A DNA stretch of 64,000 bases, from contig NZ_CP157793.1 in assembly GCF_040110915.1 (NCBI RefSeq), positions 3,050,939 to 3,114,938 of the forward strand, given 5' to 3'. Below the pieces are notes generated by a model. That model did not search any database. It was given only the letters and a program-made list of their open reading frames with translations, and was not told the origin of the DNA. The position numbers were made by a program, and so were the translations under genes. Numbering within the stretch: the first letter of the stretch is position 1; each line of letters starts with the position of its first letter. Shown in pieces: positions 51,556 to 60,178 of the stretch. Source of the DNA: Stappia sp. Its GTDB lineage: Bacteria; Pseudomonadota; Alphaproteobacteria; Rhizobiales; Stappiaceae.

Positions 51556-52115
51556 GCCGGCCTCCTCAGCTTGCAGATCTCGTCCCGCGCCCGGTAGAGC
51601 GCGGCCAGCACGGCAACGCCGGCGCCGACGACGGTGATCGCACGAAACGGCCAGGTCGGGATCGTGAACACGCCCTGCACGCCGAAGAACTCCGAGGTCG
51701 CCCAGGCGCTGGCGAGCTTCGGCCAGGACGCCCAGACGATCAGCGCGAAGACCACCGCCCCGGTCAGCGCGAACACCGCCTCCAGCAGGCAGACGGTGCG
51801 CGGCGAGACCTTGGCAAGGCGACGCACCAGGAAATCCGCGCGCGTCAGGCGCTTTTGCAGGATGGCGGCTGCGATCTGGAGAAAGACGATGGCGACCACC
51901 GCGCGCGCGGCGATTTCCGCCACCCCGGTGATCGGCGCGTTGAAGAAATTGCGTCCGAGGACATCGGCAACGATCAGCAGCATCAAGGCACCGATCCCCA
52001 GCGTTCCGACGGAGGACATTACCGCCGCCACGCTGGCCAGGATCGCCCCGAAGGGCGCCTGCGAGAACGGCGGGACGAAACCGTCGTCCGGGTCCGCTTG
52101 GCTTTCATCGCTCAT
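51552..52115 (-). CDS. dctQ: TRAP transporter small permease, DctQ type
   Basis: A 187-residue protein with four hydrophobic helices. The DctQ pattern shows in MLLIVADVLGRNFFNAPITG followed by EIAARAVVAIVFLQIA, and RADFLVRRLAKVSP lies in the loop. It pairs with DctM in the inner membrane. The ATG at 52115 (MSDESQAD) is preferred to an in-frame GTG at 52163 that falls inside the hairpin at 52152-52179. The 96-bp gap to dctP containing that hairpin suggests that dctP is expressed more strongly than dctQM. Confidence 0.9.
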   Translation of the reverse strand: MSDESQADPDDGFVPPFSQAPFGAILASVAAVMSSVGTLGIGALMLLIVADVLGRNFFNAPITGVAEIAARAVVAIVFLQIAAAILQKRLTRADFLVRRLAKVSPRTVCLLEAVFALTGAVVFALIVWASWPKLASAWATSEFFGVQGVFTIPTWPFRAITVVGAGVAVLAALYRARDEICKLRRPA

Positions 52116-52151
52116 CGTCGCAACCGCATGTGCTGGAAAGGAAAGACGGGA

Positions 52152-52179
52152 CACCGCCCGCACGAAAGCGCGGGCGGTG
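52152..52179 (-). terminator. Hairpin between dctP and dctQ (attenuator or mRNA-stabilising)
   Basis: A 10-bp perfect stem, CACCGCCCGC at 52152-52161 with its complement at 52170-52179, and an 8-nt loop, located between dctP and dctQ. Such hairpins often protect binding-protein mRNA or lower expression of downstream permease genes. There is no T-run, so full termination is unlikely. Confidence 0.55.
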
Positions 52180-52211
52180 CGGCGGTCATCGGATCGGTCG
52201 AGGGGCGAGGA

Positions 52212-53267
52212 TCAAAGCCCCGCGTCCCAGGCGCGCAGCGGCGTGGCGCCGCGTTCCCGCAGGGCGTCGAAATAGGCCTTCAGCACGACCCGGCCGGCGT
52301 CGCCCGTCTGCTCCAGCCAGGGCTCGACGATGTTCGGCAGACCCTCGACCCACTTCGCCTTTTCCGCCTCGGGCAGCTCGTGGATGGTCAGGCCGGCCTC
52401 CTGCATTTCCTTCAGCGCGCGGGTAGCGAGATCCTCGACATACTGCCCGTGCGCGAGTGACGTCGCCTTCGCGGCCTCGCGGAAGGCCGCCTGCACGGGC
52501 TCCGGCAGGCCCTCGAAGAAGTCCTTGTTGGCCGCGATGCCACCGAAATACATCGAGCCGATGCCGACGCGGGTCAGTTCCGGCGCGACCTCATAGACGC
52601 GGGTCGGCAGGATGCCGGATGCAAAGGACAGCGTGCCTTCGGTCACGCCGGTCTGGATGTTGGTGTAATAGGTGGTCAGCGCACCGTCGACGGGCGTCGC
52701 GCCAGTCTCGCGCAGCCAGTTGGCCGAGGTGCCCGGCGCGTTCAGCTTGCGGTTCTGGAGATCCGCCAAGGAGGCGACCGGGAAGGTCGCGTAGATGTCG
52801 TAGCTGTCGGTGATCAGCGACGACAGATGCACCATGCCGTTCTGCGCCCAGCTGTCGCGCAGCTCGGGCAGGTTCTGCGACAGATCGTCGAAGATGTCGA
52901 TCAGCATCTTGTGGTCTTCGGTGGCGAACGGCGTGAAATAGGTCACGTTCTGGAGCGGCATGTTCGCCCCTTCCCAGACCGTGCCGACCATGCCGACGTC
53001 GACGATCCCGTCCATCACCGCCTCGCGGGTGTCGGTGAACTTGTAGAGCGTGCCGGCGTAGGACTCGACCCAGTTGACCTGGTAGTCGCCCGCCTCGGCG
53101 AGAAGGCGGTTCACCTCCGGCTGAAAGGTGTTCTTCATCGCATAGACCCAGATGTTCTGCTCCGGGTGCGACGAGCCGATGTTGACGGTGATGGTTTGCT
53201 GCGCGGCCGCGCCTCCGGCGGAGACGAGGGCCACCACGCTGGCAAGCGTCAATGTCTTGAAGTTCAT
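52212..53267 (-). CDS. dctP: TRAP transporter solute-binding protein, DctP type
   Basis: A 351-residue periplasmic protein. The signal peptide is MNFKTLTLASVVALVSAGGA, with cleavage likely after AAA near residue 22. The mature protein opens TITVNIGSSHPEQN and contains the DctP signature region SFASGILPTRVYEVAPELTR with MYFGGIAANKDFFEGLPEP. It captures the solute for DctQM. GGGAGGAAAGC precedes the ATG. It follows the molybdenum hydroxylase large-subunit gene by 57 bp in the same direction, so uptake and oxidation of one substrate is a reasonable hypothesis. The ligand is unknown; the family commonly binds carboxylates. Confidence 0.92.
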   Translation of the reverse strand: MNFKTLTLASVVALVSAGGAAAQQTITVNIGSSHPEQNIWVYAMKNTFQPEVNRLLAEAGDYQVNWVESYAGTLYKFTDTREAVMDGIVDVGMVGTVWEGANMPLQNVTYFTPFATEDHKMLIDIFDDLSQNLPELRDSWAQNGMVHLSSLITDSYDIYATFPVASLADLQNRKLNAPGTSANWLRETGATPVDGALTTYYTNIQTGVTEGTLSFASGILPTRVYEVAPELTRVGIGSMYFGGIAANKDFFEGLPEPVQAAFREAAKATSLAHGQYVEDLATRALKEMQEAGLTIHELPEAEKAKWVEGLPNIVEPWLEQTGDAGRVVLKAYFDALRERGATPLRAWDAGL

Positions 53268-53324
53268 GCTTTCCTCCCTCGGTGTGGGGCGTCGTTCCTC
53301 CCGCGCCCCGGCTTTTGATCGGGC

Positions 53325-55706
53325 TCAGTCGCGGAGCGTGCCCAGCGCGCGCAGGATGCGCTCCGGCGTAAAGGGCATGTCGGTGACCTGCGCGCCGAAG
53401 GGCCGCAGGCAGTCGTTGATCGCGTTCATCACGGCGGCCGGCGCGCCGGCGGTGCCCGCCTCGCCCGCCCCCTTGGCGCCGAGCAGGCTTTCCATGGTCG
53501 GCGTCTCCACGTGACCGATCACCATGTCGGGCATTTCCCCGGCCATCGGCACCAGATAGTCGGCCATCGAGCCGTTGAGCAGCTGGCCGTCCGCGTCGTA
53601 GTGGATTTCCTCGAAGAGCGCGCCGCCCAGCCCCTGGACGATGCCGCCGCGGATCTGCTCGTCGACGAGTTGCGGATTGATGATGCGCCCGCAATCCTCC
53701 ACGCACCAGTGCTTCAGGAGCGTGACGACGCCCGTCTCGGTGTCGACCTCCAGATAGGACGCCTGCACGCCGTTGGTGAAGGCGAAGGGGTAATCCGAGG
53801 TGATGTAATGGCGGGTCTGCACCAGTTCGCGCGGCAGGCCCTTGGGCAGCGTATCGCCGCGGAAATAGACGATGCGGCCGAGTTCCTCCAGCGGCATGCG
53901 CACCTCGCCGGACGTGCCGTCGACCACCGCGCCGTCGCGGACATCAAGCTGCGCCTGCTCCGTCTGAAGCAGCGCGGCGGCGACCTCCAGAATGGAATCG
54001 CGCAGGGCCCGGGCGGAGCGCAGGGCCGCCTCGCCGCCGATGCCGGCGCCGCGCGAGGCCCAGGTGCCGCCGCCATAGGGGGTGACCTGCGTGTCGCCGG
54101 TGATCACCCGCACGCGCTGCGGCGCGACGCCGACGCCTTCGGCGACGACCTGGGCGAGCATCGCTTCCGTGCCCTGCCCCTGCTCGGTGACGCCCGACAG
54201 CGCGACGAGCGAGCCGTCGGGATCCATGCGCACCGTGCAGCCGTCCTGCGCGGAAATGCGGGCGCCGCCGATCCCGTACATGAAGGGCGAGGGGTTGGTC
54301 AGCTCGATGAAGCTCGCGATGCCGATGCCGCGATGGATGCCGCGTTCGCGCAAGGCCGCCTGTTCGGCGCGCAGCGCGTCATAGTCCATCAGCTCGACGA
54401 GCTTGGCCATCGAAGCATGATGCGACAGGCCCTCGAAGCGCATGTTGGCCGGCGAGGTCACGGGATAGGCATCGTCGGCATACATGTTGCGACGACGGAT
54501 CTCGACCGGATCGAGCCCGAGCTTCGCGGCCGCCATGTCCACCAGCCCTTCCGTGACCGCGACCGCGATCGGGTGCCCTACCGCCCGATACTGGCACGTC
54601 GGCGTCTTGTTCTGGAAGACGACGCTGGTGCGCGCGCGGTAGTTCTCGAAGTCGTAGGGCCCGCCGCACAGGTTCACCACCTGGTTGCCCTCGATGGCAG
54701 AGGTGCGCGGGTAGACGGAATAGGCGCCGATGGCCGTCCAGTCGTCCACGTCCATGGCGAGGATGCGCCCGTCCTGCGCGACGGCGAGCCGCGCCTCGAT
54801 CTCGTGATCGCGGGCGTGAATGTCGGTGGTGAAGCTCTCCAGCCGATCGGCCACGAATTTCACCGGCCGACCCATGATCTTCGCGATCGCGGCGGTGGCC
54901 ACCTCATCGGGATAGACATGCACCTTGATGCCGTAGGAGCCGCCGACATCATCGCAGACGACGCGCACGCGCCCCTCGGGCAGGTCGAGATGCTTGGCCA
55001 GCACCGCCTGGATCATGTGCGGCGCCTGGGTCGCGTGATAGGCGGTCATCTGGCCCTCGGCCGGGTTCCAGTCGACCAGGATCGAACGCGGCTCCAGCGT
55101 CACACCGGTGTGGCGGGCGGTGCGAAAGCGCGCGGAGACGACCGTATGCGCCTCGGTGAGGGCCGTATCGACGTCGCCCTGTTCGTGCAGCCGGCGAAAG
55201 GCGAGATTGTCGCCCATGTCGGCATGCAGCACGGGCGTCTCGGGATCGAGCGCGCGCATCATGTCGGTGACGGCCGGCAGCGGCTCGTAATCCACCTCGA
55301 CCAGCGCCGCGCCGTCCTCGGCCGCCGCGCGCGACGTCGCCACCACGGCGGCAACCGGCTCCCCGACCCAGCAGGCCCGCTCCACGGCGATGGCATGTTC
55401 GGGCGGGGATTTCAGCCCCTTGAGATGGGCGAGTACCGCCACCCAGGGCGTGCACACCTCGGCGATCTCCGCGCCGGTGAAGACCCGCAGAACGCCCTTG
55501 ACGCCGAGCGCCGCGCTTGCGTCGATCCCCGCGATGCGGGCATGGGCGAAGGGCGAACGCACGAAGGCGACATGCACCATGCGCGGCAGCACGATGTCGT
55601 CGACGTATTTGCCCCGCCCCTCGACAAGCCGGCGCGCGTTCGGGCGCGGCACGGTCTTGCCGATGTAGGAGTTGGGCCGATCCGGATTGCCGAACGGAAT
55701 GGTCAT
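53325..55706 (-). CDS. Xanthine dehydrogenase-family molybdenum subunit
   Basis: A 793-residue large subunit. It opens with GKTVPRPNARRLVEGRGKYVDD and contains VCDDVGGSYGIKVHVYPDE, GVTEQGQGTEAMLAQVVAEG and the catalytic Glu in GAKGAGEAGTAGAPAA. The loop that carries AYRGAGR in form II enzymes reads TCQYRAVGHP here (near residue 370), a departure that may reflect a different substrate. Its ATG overlaps the stop of the iron-sulfur subunit gene (ATGA). The three-gene cluster encodes a complete molybdenum hydroxylase. The substrate is unknown; association with a TRAP transporter suggests a small carboxylate, aldehyde or N-heterocyclic acid. Confidence 0.92.
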   Translation of the reverse strand: MTIPFGNPDRPNSYIGKTVPRPNARRLVEGRGKYVDDIVLPRMVHVAFVRSPFAHARIAGIDASAALGVKGVLRVFTGAEIAEVCTPWVAVLAHLKGLKSPPEHAIAVERACWVGEPVAAVVATSRAAAEDGAALVEVDYEPLPAVTDMMRALDPETPVLHADMGDNLAFRRLHEQGDVDTALTEAHTVVSARFRTARHTGVTLEPRSILVDWNPAEGQMTAYHATQAPHMIQAVLAKHLDLPEGRVRVVCDDVGGSYGIKVHVYPDEVATAAIAKIMGRPVKFVADRLESFTTDIHARDHEIEARLAVAQDGRILAMDVDDWTAIGAYSVYPRTSAIEGNQVVNLCGGPYDFENYRARTSVVFQNKTPTCQYRAVGHPIAVAVTEGLVDMAAAKLGLDPVEIRRRNMYADDAYPVTSPANMRFEGLSHHASMAKLVELMDYDALRAEQAALRERGIHRGIGIASFIELTNPSPFMYGIGGARISAQDGCTVRMDPDGSLVALSGVTEQGQGTEAMLAQVVAEGVGVAPQRVRVITGDTQVTPYGGGTWASRGAGIGGEAALRSARALRDSILEVAAALLQTEQAQLDVRDGAVVDGTSGEVRMPLEELGRIVYFRGDTLPKGLPRELVQTRHYITSDYPFAFTNGVQASYLEVDTETGVVTLLKHWCVEDCGRIINPQLVDEQIRGGIVQGLGGALFEEIHYDADGQLLNGSMADYLVPMAGEMPDMVIGHVETPTMESLLGAKGAGEAGTAGAPAAVMNAINDCLRPFGAQVTDMPFTPERILRALGTLRD

Positions 55707-56203
55707 GCTGCCCCCTTTCCGGCCCGCGCGCGCGCCACCGTCTCGACCGCGTCCACGATGGCCTCATAGCCCGTGCAGCGGCAGTAGTTTCCGGACATGT
55801 GCTCGCGGATCTCGGCGCGCGTCGGCACGCCGCCGCGCGCCAGAAGCTCGCGCGCCGAGACCAGCATGCCGGGCGTGCAGAAGCCGCATTGCAGCGCGTT
55901 GCGCGCGACGAAGGCGTCCTGAAGATCGCGGATGGCGGCGGTGTCGGACAGGCCCTCGACGGTCCAGACCTCGGCCCCGTCGGCCTGGGCGGCGAGCATC
56001 AGGCAGCCGCGCACGGCCTGCCCGTCGACATCGACGGTGCAGGCCCCGCACACGCCGTGCTCGCAGCTCGCATGCGCGCCCGTCAGGCCCACCTGAAGCC
56101 GCAGGAAATCGATCAGATGCTGGCCGGCGGGCACCCGCGCCTCGACCGGCTCGCCGTTGACGGTCAGCTCGATGTCGACCGTGTCGCGAAACATCTCACT
56201 CAT
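55703..56203 (-). CDS. Molybdenum hydroxylase 2Fe-2S subunit
   Basis: A 166-residue iron-sulfur subunit. The first cluster site is SCEHGVCGACTVDVDG with VRGCLM; the second domain has [17 protein letters not shown] and CRCTGYEAIVDAV. It carries electrons between the molybdenum subunit downstream and the FAD subunit upstream. The ATG at 56203 overlaps the FAD gene stop by 4 bp, and its own stop overlaps the next start, so all three subunits are made in coupled fashion. Confidence 0.93.
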   Translation of the reverse strand: MSEMFRDTVDIELTVNGEPVEARVPAGQHLIDFLRLQVGLTGAHASCEHGVCGACTVDVDGQAVRGCLMLAAQADGAEVWTVEGLSDTAAIRDLQDAFVARNALQCGFCTPGMLVSARELLARGGVPTRAEIREHMSGNYCRCTGYEAIVDAVETVARARAGKGAA

Positions 56204-57033
56204 GCGCTTCCTCCCTCGATGGCCGCGACGGCCCGGCGCAGCAGGACGCCGGCGACATGACGCCGGTAGGCGGCGGTCGCCTGCGTGTCGGACGGCGGAT
56301 CGAGTTCTTCGCCGAGCGCCGCCACCGCGCCGTCGAGATCGCCGCGGTCGAGCGCGGCCATGGCATTCGTCGCCAGCACGGGGCGCGGTCCGACGGAGAG
56401 CAGCGAGACCCGATGCCCGGCCGGGCGCTTCACCAGACACAGGCCGGCAAGCGCATAGTCGCCGGAGCGCCGCGCGACCTCTTCAAGCGCATGCGCCTCG
56501 CCGGCGACCGCCTTTTGCACGGTGAGACCGGTGAGGATCTCGCCCTCCCCGATCGCGGTTTCGAAGAGATCCACGAAAAAATCGCCGGCCGCCACATCGC
56601 GCCGCCCCTGCGGCCCCTCGATGTGCAGCACCGCATCGAGCGCCAGGGCGCAGGCGGGAAACTCGGCGGCAGGATCGGCATGGGCGAGCGCCCCGCCGAT
56701 GGTGCCGCGATTGCGGATCGCGGCATGGGCGATGCGCGACACCGCCTGCGCCAGCAGCGGCACATGGTCGCGCACCAGCGGATCGGCGCCGACCGCGACA
56801 TGGCGCGTCAGCGCGCCGATGTGCAGGGCGTCGCCCGTGTCGCGCACGCCGGACAGTTCGGAAATCCGGGAAATGTCGACCAGCAGATCGTCCGCCGACA
56901 GGCGCATGTTCATCGCCGCGACCAGGCTTTGCCCGCCGGCCAGCACCCGGCCCGCGCCGTCGGCTGCCTCGAGCAGCTCCAGCGCATGGCGCACGTCGGT
57001 GGCCCGGGCGTAACCGCCCGCCGATGCCTTCAT
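56200..57033 (-). CDS. Molybdenum hydroxylase FAD-binding subunit
   Basis: A 277-residue flavoprotein subunit. It begins MKASAGGYARATDVRHALEL and has FAD motifs LAGGQSLVAAMNMRL and RGTIGGALAHADPAAEFP, then a C-terminal domain starting near the SVGPRPVLA segment. The ATG at 57033 is supported by GGGAGGAAGCC. It is the first gene of the operon, whose promoter lies in the 131-bp gap to the divergent TetR gene. The gene order FAD, 2Fe-2S, Mo equals the classical coxM-S-L order, unlike the other cox-like cluster in this window. Confidence 0.92.
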   Translation of the reverse strand: MKASAGGYARATDVRHALELLEAADGAGRVLAGGQSLVAAMNMRLSADDLLVDISRISELSGVRDTGDALHIGALTRHVAVGADPLVRDHVPLLAQAVSRIAHAAIRNRGTIGGALAHADPAAEFPACALALDAVLHIEGPQGRRDVAAGDFFVDLFETAIGEGEILTGLTVQKAVAGEAHALEEVARRSGDYALAGLCLVKRPAGHRVSLLSVGPRPVLATNAMAALDRGDLDGAVAALGEELDPPSDTQATAAYRRHVAGVLLRRAVAAIEGGSA

Positions 57034-57071
57034 GGCTTCCTCCCTTGTGACGGCGCTTGCCCACGCCCTTA

Positions 57072-57087
57072 TTGAGCAGCTGCTCAA
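57072..57087. promoter_or_regulatory. 16-bp perfect palindrome, likely TetR operator
   Basis: TTGAGCAGCTGCTCAA is fully self-complementary and lies in the short gap between the molybdenum hydroxylase operon and the divergent TetR gene. Size, symmetry and position fit a TetR-family operator that controls both promoters. An AT-rich stretch with TATAAAA follows at 57107-57113. Confidence 0.7.
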
Positions 57088-57164
57088 CCTTGTTGATCGA
57101 ATGATCTATAAAAATCGGACAAATGCAAGTAGATTGTGGGCGGCCGAGACAACGGGGACCACGA

Positions 57165-57809
57165 ATGGACACGACGGACGGGGCGCAGGGGCTTGCGGAA
57201 GCGACGCGAGGCACGCGGCGACGGCTGCCGCCGGAGGAACGGCGGCGGCAGATCATCGACGGCGCGGTGGCCTTCTTCGCGGAGGTGGGATTCGACGGAA
57301 AGACCCGCGATCTCGCCAGGCGTCTCGGCGTGACCCAGTCGCTGCTGTTCAACTATTTCGCCACCAAGGACGAGCTGATCGAGGCGGTCTACGAGCGTGT
57401 CTATCTCGACCGGCTGGCCCCGGACTGGCCGGAACGGCTGACCGACCGCAGCGTGCCTTTGCGCGCCCGTCTGCTCGCCTTCTACACCGAGTACAGCCGG
57501 CTCATCTTCGAATACGAATGGATGCGCATCTTCATGTTTTCAGGGCTTTGCGGCGCGGAACTGAACCGGCGCTACCTGAAGCATCTGGGCGAGGTGATCC
57601 TGCGACCTCTGCGCGCCGAGATCGAGGCGGAGGCGCCCGCTTGCAACGCGCCGACCATGGAGGACATCTGGAACCTGCACGGCGGCATCGTCTACATCGG
57701 CATCCGCCAGCACATCTACCGCATGCCCTGCCCGGATGACCCGTCCGAGGCAATCACCCGCGCGGTGGACCGCTTTCTCTCAGCCTTCGGCATCGAAGAC
57801 GCCGACTAA
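57165..57809 (+). CDS. TetR-family transcriptional regulator
   Basis: A 214-residue TetR regulator. The N-terminal helix-turn-helix (about residues 25-72) contains RRQIIDGAVAFFAEVGFDG, TRDLARRLGVTQSLLFNYF and ATKDELIEAVYERVY. The C-terminal ligand and dimer domain is unremarkable (FEYEWMRIFMFSGLCG). It is divergent from the molybdenum hydroxylase-TRAP gene set, with a perfect palindrome between them, so it most likely represses that operon and responds to its substrate or product. It converges on the livK gene, with a hairpin terminator in between. Confidence 0.92.
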   Translation: MDTTDGAQGLAEATRGTRRRLPPEERRRQIIDGAVAFFAEVGFDGKTRDLARRLGVTQSLLFNYFATKDELIEAVYERVYLDRLAPDWPERLTDRSVPLRARLLAFYTEYSRLIFEYEWMRIFMFSGLCGAELNRRYLKHLGEVILRPLRAEIEAEAPACNAPTMEDIWNLHGGIVYIGIRQHIYRMPCPDDPSEAITRAVDRFLSAFGIEDAD

Positions 57810-57815
57810 GGCAAC

Positions 57816-57845
57816 AAAAAAGGCGTCCCCGGTGCCGGGGACGCC
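57816..57845 (-). terminator. Intrinsic terminator of the hyuA-liv operon
   Basis: On the minus strand a GC-rich stem (GGCGTCCCC with GGGGACGCC, positions 57845-57822) is followed directly by six T residues (plus-strand A-run 57816-57821). It lies 71 bp after the livK stop. On the plus strand the same stem follows the tetR stop but lacks a T-run, so it may partly serve both. Confidence 0.88.
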
Positions 57846-57916
57846 AAGTGGCCGATCCGGGTCCTGCCCCCAAGGGACGGGGCAGTCCCGATACGATGGG
57901 GCACGTGGATCGGCGA

Positions 57917-59101
57917 TCAGTTCAGCAGCACCTCGAGCGGCACCGGCTGCGTGATGGTCCAGCTGTCGACCGCCGCCGGCGTGCCGTCGGTGATCTCGAT
58001 GATCTGCATCTCGGCGGTGTTCTGGTGATGCAGCTCGGCGGAGAAGCTGCGCGGGCCGAAGGCGGTCGGCTCGTCGCGCATCTTTTCAAGCTCCGCGGTC
58101 ACCGCGGCACCGTCGAGCGTGCCGGCGCGTTCCACCGCCTTGGCCCACAGGTCGACCAGGATGTAGCCCGGATAGGCGTACTGGCTGGAGGGACGCGCGC
58201 CGGTCTTTTCCGCGTAGGCCGTGTTGAAGGCCTCGACCTCGGGGCGCGGATCGTCGCCGTAGATCGAGCCCTGCACCGGCACGATGAAGCCCGAGAGATC
58301 CGGCGTGGCGTCGAGCCAGTAGGAGCCGTCGGCGGCGGACCCGTTGAGGATCAGCGAGGTGATGCCTGCGGCGCGCAGCTGGCGCACCGCCGAGGCCGCG
58401 CCGGGAATGTAGGAGCACAGCATGATCACGTCCGGCTGGCTCGGCAGCGCCTTGATGCGCGAGATCTGGCTGGCGATGGAGGCGTCGTCGTTCTTGAAGG
58501 TGTCGCGGCCGACGATCTCGGTTCCGTCGAGCTGCGGGAACATCCAGTCGAAGCCCGTGCAGATGCCCTTGTTGTACTCGATGGTGGTGTCGAGCAGCAC
58601 ATAGCCGGTGCGCGCGTCGCGCCTGGCATGGGCCCATTCGGCCACCGTCGCGCCTTGCACGGCGGCCAGCACCGAGCCGGAGAAGGCATGCGGGCCGACG
58701 CCCTGGATGCCGGCCTTGACGTCCTCGGCGCACAGGAAGAAGGACACCATGCCCTCCGCTTCCGCCGAAAGCGCCGCCGGCGCGCCGAAGTCGTAGTCGC
58801 AGCTGACGATCATCATGTCCGCGCCGGCGTCGATCACCTGCAGCCCGGCCTTGGCCGACTGCTGCCGGTCGGTCTTGGTGTCGGCGACGATCCAGTCGAT
58901 CTGGCGGCCGAGCAGCCCGCCGTTCGCGTTGATCTCCTCGATGCGGATCTTCGCCGCCGTCGCCGCCGGGGTGTCATAGGCTTCCATCCAGCCCGACTGG
59001 GCGATGGCGAAGCCGACGGTGATGTCGTCGGCGGCGGCGGTGAGCGCCCCGGCCGGCAGCGTGGCGGCGGCAAGGGCCGTGGCGAGAGCCAGTCGTTTCA
59101 T
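57917..59101 (-). CDS. ABC transporter substrate-binding protein, branched-chain amino acid/urea type
   Basis: A 394-residue periplasmic protein with a signal peptide (MKRLALATALAAATLPAGAL, cleavage after AAA near residue 24). The mature part begins DDITVGFAIAQSGWMEAYD, and INANGGLLGRQIDWIVADTK is the LivK-type type-I binding fold signature. Cys residues in VSCDYDFG, FFLCAED and MLCSYIPG are more than usual. It supplies the LivHMFG importer encoded upstream. The subgroup (urea, amide or other) is not clear. It is last in the operon, 47 bp after livM, and is followed by an intrinsic terminator. Confidence 0.9.
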   Translation of the reverse strand: MKRLALATALAAATLPAGALTAAADDITVGFAIAQSGWMEAYDTPAATAAKIRIEEINANGGLLGRQIDWIVADTKTDRQQSAKAGLQVIDAGADMMIVSCDYDFGAPAALSAEAEGMVSFFLCAEDVKAGIQGVGPHAFSGSVLAAVQGATVAEWAHARRDARTGYVLLDTTIEYNKGICTGFDWMFPQLDGTEIVGRDTFKNDDASIASQISRIKALPSQPDVIMLCSYIPGAASAVRQLRAAGITSLILNGSAADGSYWLDATPDLSGFIVPVQGSIYGDDPRPEVEAFNTAYAEKTGARPSSQYAYPGYILVDLWAKAVERAGTLDGAAVTAELEKMRDEPTAFGPRSFSAELHHQNTAEMQIIEITDGTPAAVDSWTITQPVPLEVLLN

Positions 59102-59148
59102 GGGAGTACTCCTCTGGTGGTGGTCGGTTTTTGTTGGCGCGGGGGCGG

Positions 59149-60177
59149 TCAGGTCTTTTTGAGCCTGATCTTGAACTCCCGCCCCGCCGTCAGCCCGCTC
59201 GGGCGGACGATCAGAACCAGGATCATCGCGATCCCGATCAGGATTTCCTGGCTGCCGGAGGGCAGCGAAAAGCTGGTGGAGCCGATTGCGATGCCCTGTT
59301 CGGCGCGCACCAGCAGGTCGATCAGCAGCGACAGGACCAGCACGCCCGTGACCGCGCCGGACAGGCTGCCAATGCCGCCGACGACCAGCATCGCCAGCGA
59401 GATGAAGGTGATGCCGAGATAGAAGCTGTCGGGGTTGAGCACGCCGATGGAATGGCCGAGCAGCGCGCCGGCGACGCCGGCGAAGAAACCGGAGATCACC
59501 AGCGACAGCAGGCGGTGGCGGTACATGTTGACACCGGACGCCCGCGCGGCGACCTCGTCCTCCCGCGAGGCGCGCAGCGCGAGCCCCGAGGCGGAGTTGG
59601 CGTAGACATTGGCCACCACGATGGCCGCGACCGCCCAGCCGAGCGCAACCCACTGGTCGACGTAGCGCGGCAGGCCGACCACCGACGACGTCGCCCCGGT
59701 CACCCCCTCCCAGTTGGAATAGACGGTGTTGACGATCGCCAGGAAGGCGAAGGTGGCAATCGCCGCCGCGATCCCGGACAGCCGCAGGATCGCCGCCCCC
59801 GACAGAAAGGCGACCAGCGCCGCCAGCCCGCCGGCGGCGAGCGAGGCGGAAAAGACGTCCCACTGCGCCTGCATCAGCCATTGCGGCAGGTCGGGCAGGA
59901 ACAGCGCCTTGCTTTGCGGCTTCAGCGTCAGCCAGGCCGAGCAATAGGCGCCGATGGCCATGTAGCCGGCATGGCCGAAGCTGATGATGCCGGAGTTGCC
60001 GACGAAGATCCAAAGCGCCACGACCAGCGTCACCCGGACCAGCACCTCGGCGGCGGTGCGGGCCATGGCCTTGTCGCCGAACAGCGTGACGAGCACCACC
60101 AGCGCGGCGAGGATCGCGGCCAGGATCAGCGGCGTGGAATAGGCCGCGAGACGGTTCTGCGCGTGTTTCGACGTCAT
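59149..60177 (-). CDS. livM: ABC transporter permease, LivM type
   Basis: A 342-residue membrane protein with about ten helices. Family marks are GNSGIISFGHAGYMAIGAY, where the LivM-type SxGHAxFxxxGAY motif is conserved, and GGIGSLSGAVTGVLVLSLL. It forms half of the channel with LivH for uptake of branched-chain amino acids or related amides. It begins 1 bp after the livH stop. The N-terminus extends to MTSKHAQNRLAAYSTPLIL. Confidence 0.92.
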   Translation of the reverse strand: MTSKHAQNRLAAYSTPLILAAILAALVVLVTLFGDKAMARTAAEVLVRVTLVVALWIFVGNSGIISFGHAGYMAIGAYCSAWLTLKPQSKALFLPDLPQWLMQAQWDVFSASLAAGGLAALVAFLSGAAILRLSGIAAAIATFAFLAIVNTVYSNWEGVTGATSSVVGLPRYVDQWVALGWAVAAIVVANVYANSASGLALRASREDEVAARASGVNMYRHRLLSLVISGFFAGVAGALLGHSIGVLNPDSFYLGITFISLAMLVVGGIGSLSGAVTGVLVLSLLIDLLVRAEQGIAIGSTSFSLPSGSQEILIGIAMILVLIVRPSGLTAGREFKIRLKKT

Positions 60178-60178
60178 C

